This document shows positions 12,040-23,740 of a DNA stretch of 64,000 bases, one piece after another. A model generated the notes under the pieces. It was not told where the DNA came from and did not search any database. It was given only the letters and a program-made list of their open reading frames with translations. How positions within the stretch are numbered: the first letter of the stretch is position 1; each line of letters starts with the position of its first letter. Both the position numbers and the translations under genes were made by a program. The DNA comes from Branchiostoma floridae (Eukaryota; Chordata; Leptocardii; Amphioxiformes; Branchiostomatidae): NCBI RefSeq assembly GCF_000003815.2, contig NC_049992.1, positions 18,772,396 to 18,836,395 of the forward strand. Reading direction: 5' to 3'.

Positions 12040-12205
12040 CAATCGGCCGTCAGGAGGCTAATATTCAATCTTGACCTTGATCTACGTACATACGCACACA
12101 TTGATCATAAATATGCATTATGACAATTCATCTAAGCTATGTTGACTACAAATATGCGGAAATGCAAAGACATGGACAGACACACTGATTTGGATAGACG
12201 TCGCC
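12040..12205 (+). repeat. Interspersed repeat C
   Basis: The layout is CGGCCGTCAGGAGG, then GACCTTGATCT, then GTTGACTACAAATAT, ending in ACAGACACACTG. It recurs at 12,735, 41,030 and 58,985 on this strand and in reverse at 25,560 and 59,340. The short tail next to a (CAGA)n run suggests a SINE-like or LINE-tail origin. Confidence 0.6.
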
Positions 12206-12734
12206 CGAGCCTCGTCAAATTTGTATCGGGGGCAGTTTTTTTAGCGAAAAAAAAGCCGATTCTCGGGAAATGTTAAAATTCGGCGAGTTCTGACCGATGT
12301 GCGAATTCGGCCGGCGTTCGCATGAAATGTAAAGCCGGCTTTAGGTCTGCACACGTCACATTTGGTCTTGGTTCACCCAAGAGAATCAATGGGAGTTGAC
12401 GATGTCGCTGCCAAAACTCCTTCGCGACCCTTACTATCACCCCCTGGGTACAGGCTCAGATTACTTACATGCATCTCGCATTGTATAACTTTTAAGGAAC
12501 GCCTCAAAGCCCTCCTGACGTCGTTGGAATGCGTCATCCGCGTAAACGGGTAACACGGCAATCTTTGCTGACGTCTTTGGACGTACAGACGCGTCAAAGT
12601 TTTCCAAAGCGTCGTTTGGAATCTAATCCCCCTGCCGCTGAATGTGTTGAAAGGCAAGATGGCATAGGAAGGAAAAAGACAAGAATGAATACAGAAACAG
12701 TCCTAACTTGTCCGGGACAAAGATACTAGTACAC
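12206..12734. other. GC-richer intergenic block, nothing recognised
   Basis: It contains overlapping open frames on both strands at 12,362-12,730, the pattern expected of GC-rich non-coding DNA. No domain is recognised. Confidence 0.35.
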
Positions 12735-12915
12735 GAAATGAGGGATTTGCTGCAGTACCAAGATCGTCCGCCAGGAAGCCCATAACCGACCTTGACATTT
12801 GTCCCTCCAAGACTTGCCTACATCAAATATCATTCCCATCCATCCATATGAACTTATGATAACCAGAAATATTCACACAAACAGACTAAACCGGCTGACA
12901 GACACACACGCAAAA
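12735..12915 (+). repeat. Interspersed repeat C, second local copy
   Basis: CGTCCGCCAGGAAGCC, then GACCTTGACATTTG, then ATGATAACCAGAAATATTC and ACAGACACACAC match the copy at 12,040 in order and orientation. Confidence 0.55.
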
Positions 12916-14395
12916 CAAACGTGAGTAGAGGGTCAAAGGTGGTTGGAAGTTGGTAGCGGCCCTCGTCTCAGTTCAATGATGAAGGTTGACGAGCACACGT
13001 TTTATATCATGATATTATTAGGCAAGATTGACAGCATTGCTACGCTAATTTTTGTGGTCTTTTAGTGTTCTTCCAAGTCGTAATTTAGGGCCACAGATGT
13101 GCTACAATGTAGCAGTTCAGTAGGTAAAGAGTAGAAAAAAACAGACCTATTGTTTGTCAAGGTCGAATTTGAAAAATGTCGATAGGAGTAAGGCAGGGAT
13201 TGTGACAGTATTAGGGTCTAGACTTAGGAAGAGTTAACATGGCTTGGCTTACGTGGCAGATAAATTTCTTTAATGCATCTTAAGCCCGTTAAAACACTCC
13301 AGTAACAGCCATCTATACTTAAGGCTAATCCCAGTTTTGGCACGTTTTCTGCCCAGACTGCGTCCAAGGTTTTCATGATATGCGGGGATAAGCAGACGTG
13401 TAGTGACGAATCGGCGGACATCAAATCCATCGCAAGGTTCACATTTGCGCAGGGATGGGAATCTGAGCCTGACAAATGTAGAGACCGGCCGGAAAACGAG
13501 CGCACGGCCGTTACACTGCACTTGTGGCGGTCTTCCAAACGTGCCGCGCTCCTGTGAACTGATGTGTCAAGTTGCGACGGAACTTTCGCGAGAGAGACAT
13601 TTTTCAGATCTCTCAAGCACAACAAATTGTATCATGTTGTGGTGTCCATGCTAGCCTCTCCGAAACAAATCTGAGACATAGCTATGTGGCAAGCATTCTA
13701 CGAATCTGTCTTAAAACTGTAAAATGAAGTGCTAGTCTTCTGACGAATGTTGTCTGAAGTTTCTTTCTTTCACAAAGCGTTTCCAATCTTGATAATGTTG
13801 CTGCCGCAAACGCCGAAGTAGATAACGAAGAGGTTTTTTTCTAAGAACAGGCATGCTAAGAACTGCATTAAAAGGATTACTTCTCGCTCTATATCTCTCA
13901 GAGGAGACACGAAAGTGGTGCTTAGAGCGTTTTGTGATCACTCTTATAAAAAACATGCCCTCCAGATATGCGTGAAGTTCGCATTTTAACGAAATGTACT
14001 GTGACGGTTCGTTGTATATGAGACTTTCACTAATTGCGACGGGTTTCTCGCGGCAATGCCTTCAGGCTTATAAGTCTTTTTCCTCAGACGGAAAGTGGGA
14101 GAAAGTTGTAAATCCCCAAAGTCTTGAAGACGACGTGAGTGAATAAGAATGATCGGCAAGAAGTCTTGAAATGAGTCTTCGCGACTTTGTGTCTCAGAAG
14201 TTTACAAAGTTTCTTCAGACACTCTGCGCTATTGTTCATGAGAAGTAAACAGAGTTAGCGGGAACGGAAAAGGACACAGAAAAGAAAACAGACACAGATT
14301 TGAAAAGCTGATCAACATATTGCTGCCCATTGCTGCGTGGAGAAATACCTAATTAAATAAATACTGCATCAATACAAGCGAAATTTGTGAGAACG
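12916..14395. other. Intergenic, nothing recognised
   Basis: A 133-codon minus frame (13,224-13,625) and several shorter plus frames overlap between 13,224 and 13,654. None resembles a known protein and splice context is poor. Confidence 0.35.
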
Positions 14396-14700
14396 TGAGG
14401 CGCAGCGGCAGCGTGTTTGGCTCGGGACCGAGAGTTCGAATCCTGCCTTGTCGCCGATCTTGTGCCCTTGGGAAAGGCAATTTACGTGGCTTTCCTCACT
14501 TTACTCAGGTAAAAATGAGTACCTAGCTTCGGCTAGGGCCGTCCGTTGTATAGAAAGGTAAATGGAGGCCCCGTATTTGGGTAGAGTCATACCCCAGGCA
14601 CGTTAAAGAACCCCCACACGTGCGATGGTGCGGTGGTGTAAATCCTTCCGTCTAGAACTGGTGGTTCTCTACAAATCACCCGGACTCCATGAAGACTAGT
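14396..14700 (+). mobile_element. tRNA-derived SINE, family A
   Basis: The tRNA-like head has an A-box-like GTGAGGCGCAGCGG and a B-box GAGTTCGAATCC. The body reads CTTGTGCCCTTGGGAAAGGC, CTTTCCTCACTTTACTCAGG, CCTAGCTTCGGCTAGGGCCG and ACACGTGCGATGGTGCGGTG. It is the best-preserved copy, together with that at 17,388. Confidence 0.85.
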
Positions 14701-16204
14701 AACATATCAGCCACTAAATGGAGATCTGTATCAAAACAAACCAAACTTTGAGCAACAGAACAGGCTCAGTTGTTTATTCGGTGGTTATAGGGCTGGTCAC
14801 TAACCTTAAAACATGTGTGCGAGAGAAAAAAAATGCTCATATTTGCAACAAATGTTTATATTGATCTAACATAAGGTCTAATAGAGGACTGATTAATCAA
14901 AAACACCAGAAAGTATGTAGTCTCCTACCTGGTAAAACATTTCATATCAAGGGTTGATCGTACCGTTGTTCGCCTGTCGTGGCGAAGAACACATATATAA
15001 ACGATATGTACGCTAATAAACGACCTTTGGAGGATATTTGATTTAGGTCCCATGGGACAAAAGAACTCATCATTGATAAAAAAAAGACGCGAACCAACTT
15101 TGCCATTCACACATCAAAAGATGAAACAAATTTTCTTTTCCTTCCAAGCGAGACATATCAGGAAACTTTCCCTTCGAGCTATTTGAAAACTTAGACAAGC
15201 TAATTAGACCATCAGTCATTTGTAGCCGGTTATTAAAACTGCCTGTCGTTAATGGTGTGAAGAAAACCGTCCCGCAGTTTCAGTTTCCTTCCTTCAGGTC
15301 TTACAGTAATTGAAGACATCGCTCTAAGGAAGCCATCCATTGTGACAGATAAGTACCAATGGCCTGACTTTCTTGGCTAGTTCTTTATTACCTAACTATG
15401 CTGAAAGTTACTTCGAATTCCGTCTTAGAGTGATCAATCTTTCTTCCAAGACGCTTGCGGACTTCTTAGCGCCAGGAGAGAAGAATAAGATGGAAGTCGT
15501 GTCTGTAATGACATCCTTGGGGAATTCAGACGGACAGATATCGATACAAATATAAGAAAAAGGTGTCCATATACACATCCATCTCACGTCAAAGTAGTCA
15601 TACATACGGACGAACTAGCTACTTTCGAAGTTTGATATGGTATCTTTTTCGCACTTCTTGAAGAAAGTGTACGCGAAAGATGACTTACTGACTGAATACT
15701 CCTTCCGGGCATTGCTTAGATTTCAAGGTGGCATCTGAGGAAAAATCTGGCAAATAGAAAAGGCGAGGAATCATTGCCTTGCTAATGGTCTTGCACGCCA
15801 CGGTTTTCAATAGACGAAAGGACGGTCTAAGAAAAGTTGCTTTTAGTATGTCTGTGAGTATCATTTCATGTGACAAGATCTTCAAATGAACGGGACTGCT
15901 ACGGGCTGACTTCTTCTTTAGTACCTTATTGAAAATATACATCTATCTGTACGTTAGTCAGCGTAAAAAAACATCAAATACATATGCAGCGTTTTCGTAA
16001 AGTATGACCACCATACTAAAGAATAAAACGAAGTACCCATGTCAAGATGGGGTAGAGTGTTACAAAGTACACACTGAAGATCCGAATAGGACATCGCCTT
16101 TATACCCCCGGACGTTTTTCTATGTACCTTCATGTGTGCGAGTGTCCGTCTTACTGTAACTCTTTTAAACTGATAAACACCCATTGATCCTTTTCAAATA
16201 CACT
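14701..16204. other. Intergenic, nothing recognised
   Basis: No exon is supportable. Short frames at 14,925-16,184 show no domain. A small hairpin-like segment (TCGCACTTCTTGAAGAAAGT) lies near 15,649. Confidence 0.4.
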
Positions 16205-16460
16205 GTCAAACCTTTGCTCTTAAGAGTCTCAAAAGCTAACTTTGCCGGTTAGATCTACCGTTAACGGCCCTGGTTTGAAACAGATAAACGGCCAAAGATT
16301 CTTTGCATTTCATTGAGGGGCACCGCAAAACCTTTGTTGTTTAGGGTCTCAAAAGCTGGCTTTTCCGATCAGATCTAATAACCCAGGTTTGAAACTCTCT
16401 GAAGCAGATAAACGCCCACAGATTCTTTGTGAGACCATCTCGAGGACTCTGCCAAGTCTT
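16205..16460. repeat. About 118-bp direct duplication
   Basis: AAACCTTTG...GTCTCAAAAGCT...CAGATAAACG...AGATTCTTTG occurs twice, offset by about 118 bp. A diverged third segment (CAGACAAACGCC...GGATTTTCAG) lies at about 17,070, beyond the hAT element, so that element interrupts the repeat neighbourhood. Confidence 0.6.
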
Positions 16461-16584
16461 TGAATTTTGTTCTTAGAAGTTCATTCCTTGACACGGGTGC
16501 TGTTCAGTCCAAAAATTTGGGTGAGTCCAATTTTTGTGTTGGAAATTACAGTTAAACTAGTTCAAGAACACAGAAGCTTGTATG

Positions 16585-17011
16585 TAGTGGTGCGTACCTA
16601 AAGCCCGGACTTGGAATTGGACCTAAAAATGTTTAGGTCCAAGTCCAAAATAAACCTAAATGTCCGGAGCCAAGTCCGGACTTGCAAAAAGCAATCTGTC
16701 ACTTATTTTCCCTTTTTTGTTCTAAACCATCTAAAACCTTCCACAGACAGTGAAATTTGCACTGGAAAAAGACAAAAAACAGTTCGTGTTTACATTGGCT
16801 GCCTATCATTTTCATGTATCTTTCACATTGCCTTTCAATTCATGCTAACATGCAATTTTATATGCACCATACCTCCCTCCCCCTCAAAAAATTCACATAA
16901 TATGCAATGATGGGTTTCAGGTCCGGACTTTTAAGTCCGGACCCTGAACCTGGAACTGCTGAACAGGAATCTGGACCTGAACCTGAAATGGAGTTTAGGT
17001 ACGCACCACTA
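16585..17011. mobile_element. hAT-type MITE, 427 bp
   Basis: The terminal inverted repeat is TAGTGGTGCGTACCTAAA. It is flanked by a perfect 8-bp duplication CTTGTATG (16,577-16,584 and 17,012-17,019). The subterminal regions are packed with GTCCGGAC/AAGTCCGG and GGACCTGAACCTG motifs in both orientations. An 8-bp duplication is the hAT signature. There is no transposase. Frames at 16,858-17,113 arise from the repeats. Confidence 0.88.
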
Positions 17012-17387
17012 CTTGTATGCTTTGTTTTTAGATTCTTCATGTTTTGTGAAAAGACATTTCTGTGGCTGTCAGAAACAGACAAACGCCGGCGGATTTTCAG
17101 CAACCCTCTCTAGGAGTACTAATAATCTTTCTCCCTTGTGAACAGGATAAAAAACATCAAAAAGATCTACTAGATAAACGACCCGTCCGACCCTTCAAGG
17201 TTGGCAAAGGACGATAAAAAGCGAGACAACCTTTGTGTCATAGATGGCATCCAAACGCACATTGATTTCAGATTCTAACGGAAGAAGAAAAAAGGAAGAG
17301 GAAGTTCTTATGACAAATGGTTGGAGACAATGTTTGAACTACAAACGGCGACTGGTTGCTTGTTAAGGCATGTAAAATGTGAAGGTG

Positions 17388-17700
17388 AAGTCGAGTGGCG
17401 CAGCGGCGACATTTGTGCCTCGTGACCTTCGCGGGTTCAAATCCGACTGCGTGTCACCGATCTTGTGCCCTTGGGAAAGGCATTTTACACCGCTTTCCTC
17501 ACTATACTCAGGTGAAAACGAGTACCTAGCTTCTGCTAGGGCCGTCCCTCGGATAGGACTGGAGGTCCCGTGTATGGGGAGAGCCACACCCCATGCACGT
17601 TAAAGAACCCCCACACGTGCGATGGTGCGGTGTGAGATGGAGCAAACCCTTCTGTCTGGAGTGGGTGATTCACTTCAAATCACCCGGACGCGCATCCCCA
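17388..17700 (+). mobile_element. tRNA-derived SINE, family A
   Basis: Head GTGGCGCAGCGGCGAC and B-box GGGTTCAAATCC are followed by the same body as the 14,396 copy: CTTGTGCCCTTGGGAAAGGC, CCTAGCTTCTGCTAGGGCCG and ACACGTGCGATGGTGCGGTG. The two copies are collinear over about 300 bp. Confidence 0.87.
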
Positions 17701-18049
17701 TCTTGTAATTAGCCAGCGAAAGGGTATATCGCCCCGTAAGGGTAAGTATAACCCCGCCATGTGTAAACATGTGCGAACATGTGTGTATGGCGGCTTTGAA
17801 GAGGTGACTTTGACACCCTTTTTGCCATACCCTCCATTGTCATCGTATATGGAGAATCCTAATAGGTAATTTTAATATTTAAAAATATATAAAATATAAA
17901 AATCGTGTGAATGTAAGCCTCATCTTGTGTACGTGTTTAACCTTCAGTAACCTTCCTCGCTGTTTCTGTGTCAAAGTTTATTTATTTGAGGAGTCTCCAA
18001 AACCCCAAGGCTTGCACATGACCTTGGTGTATTATTGTAACCAGTAGGT
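17701..18049. other. Intergenic, nothing recognised
   Basis: An AT-rich stretch with a short run of ATATAAAATATAAA near 17,880. Nothing else is seen. Confidence 0.45.
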
Positions 18050-18260
18050 ACCCAATCTATATAATGAGGCTGTGTTACGTGCTCGAGGCACCTCCTCGAA
18101 CACGGGAACCTCATTTTACGCCCTTCCGAAAGACGAATATAATTATCCCTTACAACATGTCCGAGCCAAGCCGACCCTGGGATCGAACTCAGGCCCACAT
18201 ATCCATGGAATTGCAACAAGGTGGCCAAGCAGCGGGGTTGCATTATTAGTCGGCCACAGA
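18050..18260 (-). mobile_element. Probable tRNA-like SINE, reverse orientation
   Basis: CCCTGGGATCGAACTCAGG reads on the minus strand as a B-box with GTTCGATCC, and GGTGGCCAAGCAGC forms the opposite flank. It is less similar to family A and probably belongs to another family. Confidence 0.5.
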
Positions 18261-18301
18261 GAACGTCATGTGTTTGTTTTGCCTATGAAAAAAAGTATTT
18301 A

Positions 18302-18475
18302 TTTTCACATTTACAATTTACTGAATATGAAGCTTTACGGAAATTTTGTTTAGAATTCTTCATGGTTTCGACAAACTTAAAAAATAATTATTCACATTTA
18401 TAATTCACTGAATATGAAGCGTTACGAAAATTTTGTTAAGAATTCTGCAGGGTTTCGACAAGCTTAAGAAATTTG
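18302..18475. repeat. 87-bp direct duplication
   Basis: Two adjacent copies start TCACATTTACAATTTACTGA at about 18,305 and TCACATTTATAATTCACTGA at about 18,392. Both continue through GAATTCT and GGTTTCGACAA. Confidence 0.85.
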
Positions 18476-19959
18476 TTCAATTTAGAGAAAGAAACAAAAA
18501 TAACACAATAATACAATAAAACACAATATAACACAATATAACACAACAATAATAATACAATAAGGCAACACATATACCACGGATCAAAAGCAAAAGTACA
18601 GCATAATTAATATCAGAAGATATGAATCAACATTTTCGATAAAGGTTTGCTCAAATATGCCAGTTATAAGTTTCGTTGCTTCTTTGTTTAATTCTTTGTC
18701 TGCTAACATTTTCATCGACGCTGGGCAAAAGTGTATGATCAAATATGGCAAATAAGCAGGGTTCAATGGACGCTATGTACTTACCCAAACGATATGTATT
18801 CTGGTTTAAAACCAGTCATGTAGAATATTGTTCTGGAAATGACTACGGAAATATCTCTACTGAAACGCATCCATGGATAACACCCTATCACTTCTTATAT
18901 CAATTGGAAAGTTATGAAAGGGCATTAAAACTAAATGAGGGAGTCGGTACTTTTCTTGGTGCTTTGGATTGGGAATTCTTGTATCTTTTAAGTCTGACTG
19001 TGCTTGGAACTGGCCGGGGTTATTTGATGAGACAGATTGATGAGTAATTTTGCCATGGAAAGTCCCTTTATAGTCAGCCATATTATAATAATAGTTTATT
19101 GCAAATTCTTGCCCAAGGGCTCATTGCAGGTGCAATGTAAGGGGCAAAGAAACATGTTTCAAAGTGGCAAAACTGTGTAGAGTATGTCTACTCTAGTCTA
19201 AAAGCTAACTCTATACTGTAACTTGTTGGGTTCGACTTCTTTTCCGGAGACAGTGGAAGTCGAAGGATCACACCTTTTCTATAATGTGTGGGTTCTGTGA
19301 TGTTAGGAGGAAAGTAACTTAGCTTTCCTTTTGGTTGTAAACACGGGGAAATTTAATGGCCTATTTATTTACAAAGCTATTTTCTTTCGTGATAGAAGGA
19401 ACAATTTGAAAAAAAATGTTTTTCGTCTTCCACCATGTTTGACGTGAAGTATATATAGACAATGTTCAGCCTTAGAGCGTTTGTCCCATTTTCCATAAGA
19501 ATGAAAAGGAGAGGTCACCTGAGTGGCGCCGAATAGCAGCTCGCTCCAGACCCTTGCGGTGTAGCCCCGCCTATTGTAAGCTCCTCGTCATTCAGCCCCT
19601 GGCAGAGAAGAGAGAATAGTTGGTCCACTCAATAACATATAATTCATCTCCAGGCTTTGAAGAGAGAGTAGTCTGTACACAATACATAACCATGAACTAC
19701 TGGAAAACATTGCGAAAAAAGGTAACCTCAGTTCACAAAGTATAAAGTAGAAGTCTCCAAGGACAGACCATGTACATCACAACAGATGATCCTACGCATA
19801 CAACCCCAGAAGCCATGTTTATCTGACCTTTCCTAGCTTCTACAAAAGTGGTGATTTATGTCCTTTTAAAGGTGTGCAACCGGTGCTATTTGTTGTGTGG
19901 ATAAAAGGGCTCCTAATGCATTATGTGGCCCCGGGCATTTGATCCCTACCCAGAAGACA
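18476..19959. other. Intergenic, nothing recognised
   Basis: It holds an ACACAAT-rich low-complexity run at 18,490-18,560 and a 100-codon plus frame at 18,745-19,047 with no recognised domain. A short retroelement-tail-like segment lies at about 19,095-19,150 (TTTATTGCAAATTCTTGCCC). Confidence 0.35.
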
Positions 19960-21545
19960 TGTATCCTTTCCGCAAAGTACCTGCCAGATGAACCGCTTGA
20001 TATCCGGTTTGAAGTAATGTCAGAGCGTAGGCGGCTGATATGGCTGTTCTGGGGATGGTACAACAACATCAAACTTTGTGACTTGCCGCAACAACACAAA
20101 CAGACGTACAGGGCGTACTCTCATGTTTATTGTACCGCGAATAAGCAGGGAATGTGTAAGATGATCTGGTTTGAACTGATGTTAGAGCGCAAGCGGCTGA
20201 TATGGCTGATATGGCTGTTCTGGGGATAGCACAACAACATCAAACTTTGTGAATTGTCGCGACAACTCAAGCAGAGGTACCAGATAATCCTCAACTCTCA
20301 AGTTGATTATGCCCCGAATAAGCAGGGAATGTGTAAGATGATCTGGTTTGAGCTAATGTTAGAGCGCAGGCGGCTGATATGACTGTTCTGGGGATAGCAC
20401 AACCACATCAAACTTTGTGACTTGCCGCGACAACTCAAACAGTTTCCAAACCCATATCCAGTTGCTTGAGTAACTACTTTTTGGTGTAACTCAAACAGAT
20501 CTAGACTCACTAGGCGTACTCTCAAGCTGATTGTACCCCGATTAAGCAGAGAATGTGTGACAAGATGATCTGGTATGAAGTAATATTATGTCAGAGCGTA
20601 GGCGGTTGATATGGCTGTTCTGGGGATAGCACAACAACATCAAACTTTGTGACTTGCCGTGACAAACTCAAACAGACGAACCAGGCAATCCTCAACTCTC
20701 AAGCTGATTATACCCCGAAAAAGCAGAAAATGTGTAAGATGATCTGGTTTGAATTCATGAAGTAATGTCAGAGTAGGCGGCTGATATGGCTGTTCTGGGG
20801 ATAGCACAACCACATCAAACTTTGTGACTTGTCGCGACAAACTCAAACAGTTTCCAAAACCATATCCAGTTGCTTGAGTAACTACTTTTTGGTGGAACTC
20901 AAACAGATCTAGACGTACGAACCAGGCGTACTCTCAAGCTGATTGTAGCCCGATTAAGCAGAGAATGTGTGACAAGATGATCTGGTATGGAGTAATATTA
21001 TGTCAGAGCGTAGGCGGTTGATTGCTGTTCTGGGGATAGCACAACAACATCAAACTTTGTGACTGGCCGCGACAACTCAAATAGACGTACCAGGCGTAGT
21101 CTCAAGCTAATTATACCCCGAATAAGCAGGGAATGTGTAAGATGATCTGGTTTGATCTAATGTTAGAGCGCAGGCGGCTGATATGGCTGTTCTGGGGATA
21201 GCACAACCACATCAAACTTTGTGACTTGCCGCGACAACTCAAACAGTTTCCAAAACCATATCCAGTTGCTTGAGTAACTACTTTTTGGTGTAACTCAAAC
21301 AGATCTAGACGTACCAGGCGTACTCTCAAGCTGATTGTACCCCGATTAAGCAGAGAATGTCTAAGATGATCTGGTTTGAAGTAATGTCAGAGCGTTAACG
21401 GCTGATATGACTGTTCTGGGGATAGCACAACAACGTCAAACTTTGTGACTTGCCAAGACAACACAATTGCAAACAGACGAACCAGGCAATCCTCAACTCA
21501 CAAGCTGATTGTGTCCCGAATAAGCAAAGAATGTGTAAGATAATC
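19960..21545. repeat. Higher-order tandem array, about 400-bp dimer
   Basis: The anchor CTGTTCTGGGGAT starts at 20,044, 20,215, 20,383, 20,615, 20,790, 21,025, 21,187 and 21,411. Spacings are 171, 168, 232, 175, 235, 162 and 224, so from 20,215 short and long monomers alternate. Long monomers carry about 60 extra bases (containing CCATATCCAGTTGCTTGAGT) between two AACTCAAACAG copies. Minus-strand frames that recur here are the repeat itself. Confidence 0.9.
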
Positions 21546-21554
21546 ACTGGCTGC

Positions 21555-21902
21555 ATCAGGTCCGGCTACCTGGAATGGCATCCCGGAGACCGTGCGTAGT
21601 TCTCCATCTCTGAGGATCTTCAGACATAGCTTGACCTTGAATTGATAACCTTGTAATGATTTGCGGACTTGACTACAGCGATGATTTTGGAATTCAAGTT
21701 ATTATGATTGTAAATTAGTTTGAGTGTTTTAGTTACTTTACTTTACTTTAAATTACTGTTAGTGTTTTAGTTACTTTGTATTTATTGATTTATTTATTAA
21801 TTTATTTTTCCGCCCAAACACTGGACTTGTGGGAAGAGCGGCCGACAGGGCTATTCCAGTTTAAATAAAGGCTATTGATTGATTGATTGATTGATTGATT
21901 GG
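21555..21902 (+). mobile_element. LINE 3' end with (TTGA)n tail
   Basis: Plus-strand translation near 21,565-21,650 gives a WNGIPETVRSSPSLRIF-like peptide, the C-terminal motif of CR1/L2-type reverse transcriptases. A GGAAGAGCGGCCGACAGGG segment, AATAAAGG and a tetranucleotide tail (TTGA) follow. It is a 5'-truncated copy. Confidence 0.8.
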
Positions 21903-22234
21903 TAGCATTGACATACCATCATATCGTCGTTAAACGCAAACTTCTGAGTGACGCCATTGTTTTTGTTTAGTGACCCTTTTAATCAGATAGAGAAGCTCAC
22001 ACAAGAGGAAGAACTTTATGTTTTATGTAGAATTCTTTTTGAAAAAAAAAAAAAAATACACCACAACACATCTACATCACAAAACTCTGTTCTCAATTGA
22101 CCACAATAGATTAGTCTATTTGTCTACAGGAAACGATTTCTACCGAAGAGATGTATTATTTTAAATGTATGTAATCTTATTATGTAGATTTTTAAGTTAA
22201 TTGTTGTTTCACATAGGAAGATAATTTTCAATTT
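21903..22234. other. Intergenic, nothing recognised
   Basis: AT-rich, with a poly-A run near 22,040. Nothing recognised. Confidence 0.45.
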
Positions 22235-22560
22235 TGTAATGTAATGTTCTAGATACGCTATTTTGCCTAATGAGTCACATTTCTCTTATCAAATAAAACA
22301 GATTTCTAGAGACTCAATGCTGCAAACAGATTTTGTATATATTTTTAGATGCCACAACTCTCATATTGAAAAAATAGGCAATTATATAAAGGACTGCTTC
22401 GTTATTAGAAACAATACCGAAACTAATGTTTAGCCTAGTCCATTTTAACACTATATCAAAGAATTATCATAAATTCTATACCTCTTTTTTTGTACTTAAT
22501 GTAATAGTTGCTGCCATCCATTGTACCGCGTTCAATTGTCGTGAAATAAAGTTTTTCAGT
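22235..22560 (+). repeat. Interspersed repeat B, longer copy
   Basis: It begins TGTTCTAGATACGCTATTTT and ends in a GTCGTGAAATAAAGTTTTTC-like tail. It is collinear with the copy at 36,995-37,345 over its whole length and with the 3' part of the copy at 2,205. Confidence 0.7.
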
Positions 22561-22869
22561 TACACCATATGGCAAAGTAATGCATAGTCGGCTTTATAGT
22601 CGTCACGACAATGGATAAATTTCTCCATGAATCTTGGCATGTCCCGTTGTCCTCCAGTGATAATGGCGTATTTGTCACGCCCAATCGTCGTTAAATCACC
22701 CGTTTATTGGACCCACCGGTCCGCTGTACTGCATCTCTGTCTCGCCAATGGTTTCAGAACGACGCCATCTGTTTCAACAATGCTTGCTACTTCATCAACC
22801 TTTAGAGGTCACAAAAGTTTAGGATTTTGAATCTTAGTAATGTGGGGACTATTTATTTTATTTTTCATT
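22561..22869. other. Intergenic, nothing recognised
   Basis: A short plus frame at 22,627-22,830 has no recognised domain. Confidence 0.4.
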
Positions 22870-22871
22870 TA

Positions 22872-23072
22872 CTGTAAATGCAGAAATGTCGCGGTGGATT
22901 AATGTTCGCGGTTTTCGCGGTGACCACTTCACCGCGAACATTTTTCTAGCATGATTTTTTATTTTTTTTAGATTGCAGTCTGTCGTGTTACCGCGAAATT
23001 AAAACCACCGCGAAAAGTCCATTTTCCCGCTACCGCGAAATTAAATCCCCGCAAACTTAAATGCATTTACAG
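22872..23072. mobile_element. TA-flanked MITE rich in CGCGGT/ACCGCGAA
   Basis: The terminal repeats CTGTAAATGC and GCATTTACAG are perfectly inverted and flanked by TA dinucleotides (22,870 and 23,073). The interior holds inverted GTTCGCGG and CCGCGAAC motifs plus repeated ACCGCGAAATTAAA. The TA duplication and compact foldback fit a Tc1/mariner-like non-autonomous element. Confidence 0.75.
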
Positions 23073-23423
23073 TATTTAACTTCTCAGATACAATTTGAAG
23101 GGAGTCGGCAACAGAAATCTAGTTCTCTACGAGGCCGATTCCCCGTAAGATCTCCAAACTTAGGATAAAACAATAAATATAAAAAAAGCCTATTGTCAAA
23201 TACTAAAAGTAAACATAGCTACAATAAATGAGGAGATAGATCTAACAGGGTCAATATTGATTATGATTAAAATAACTAGCGAGCAATCAAGTAAGTAAGC
23301 ATTGGGCAAATAGATGTCCATGTACAGAAATTGTCAGCTAATAATAATAAGAAGGTATGGTTTGTGTGGGATGTATAATGATTGACCAGTAATTTCCTAA
23401 CAGATGGAATAGTAAGGTTTGAC

Positions 23424-23545
23424 CAGGGCTGGGTACCGGTACGGTGTTTTCCTCGTTGGACAGGTCCAGAAAAAACGGACCTGAAAAAAAATCAGTAGAC
23501 CGGATGTTGGACCGATTCTAAAATGAAGAAATTACATCGGGCGTA
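23424..23545 (+). mobile_element. hAT-like left end, GACCGG family
   Basis: It starts CAGGGCTGGGTACCGGTACG, a typical hAT terminus. A core follows (CGGACCTGAAAAAAA, then GACCGGATGTTGGACCGATT) that recurs at 26,440, 35,165 and 61,515. The right terminus is not visible; a SINE lies just downstream. Confidence 0.6.
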
Positions 23546-23569
23546 GTCTTTTATTTTACCTCCCCGACC

Positions 23570-23740
23570 GAAGTCAGGTACCCATTTTTACACCTGGGTG
23601 AAGTGAGGAACTCGTGTAAAGTGCCTTTCCCAGGGGCATGGCATCATGGGTGCAGTGAGTATCGAACTCATGACCTCTAGAACCCAAGTCGAACGCTCTA
23701 CCAGTTGCGCCACACACGCCTCGATTCTTTGTTGAAAGTT
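23570..23740 (-). mobile_element. tRNA-derived SINE, reverse orientation
   Basis: ATCGAACTCATGACC (B-box complement) and CTACCAGTTGCGCCAC (A-box complement) read as a tRNA-like head on the minus strand. AAAGTGCCTTTCCCAGGGGC matches the family A body. The 84-codon minus frame here is the SINE. Confidence 0.78.

Noticed and set aside
19960-21545. CRISPR-like regular repeats
   Set aside because: The repeats are long, diverged and contiguous without unique spacers, and the genome is eukaryotic.
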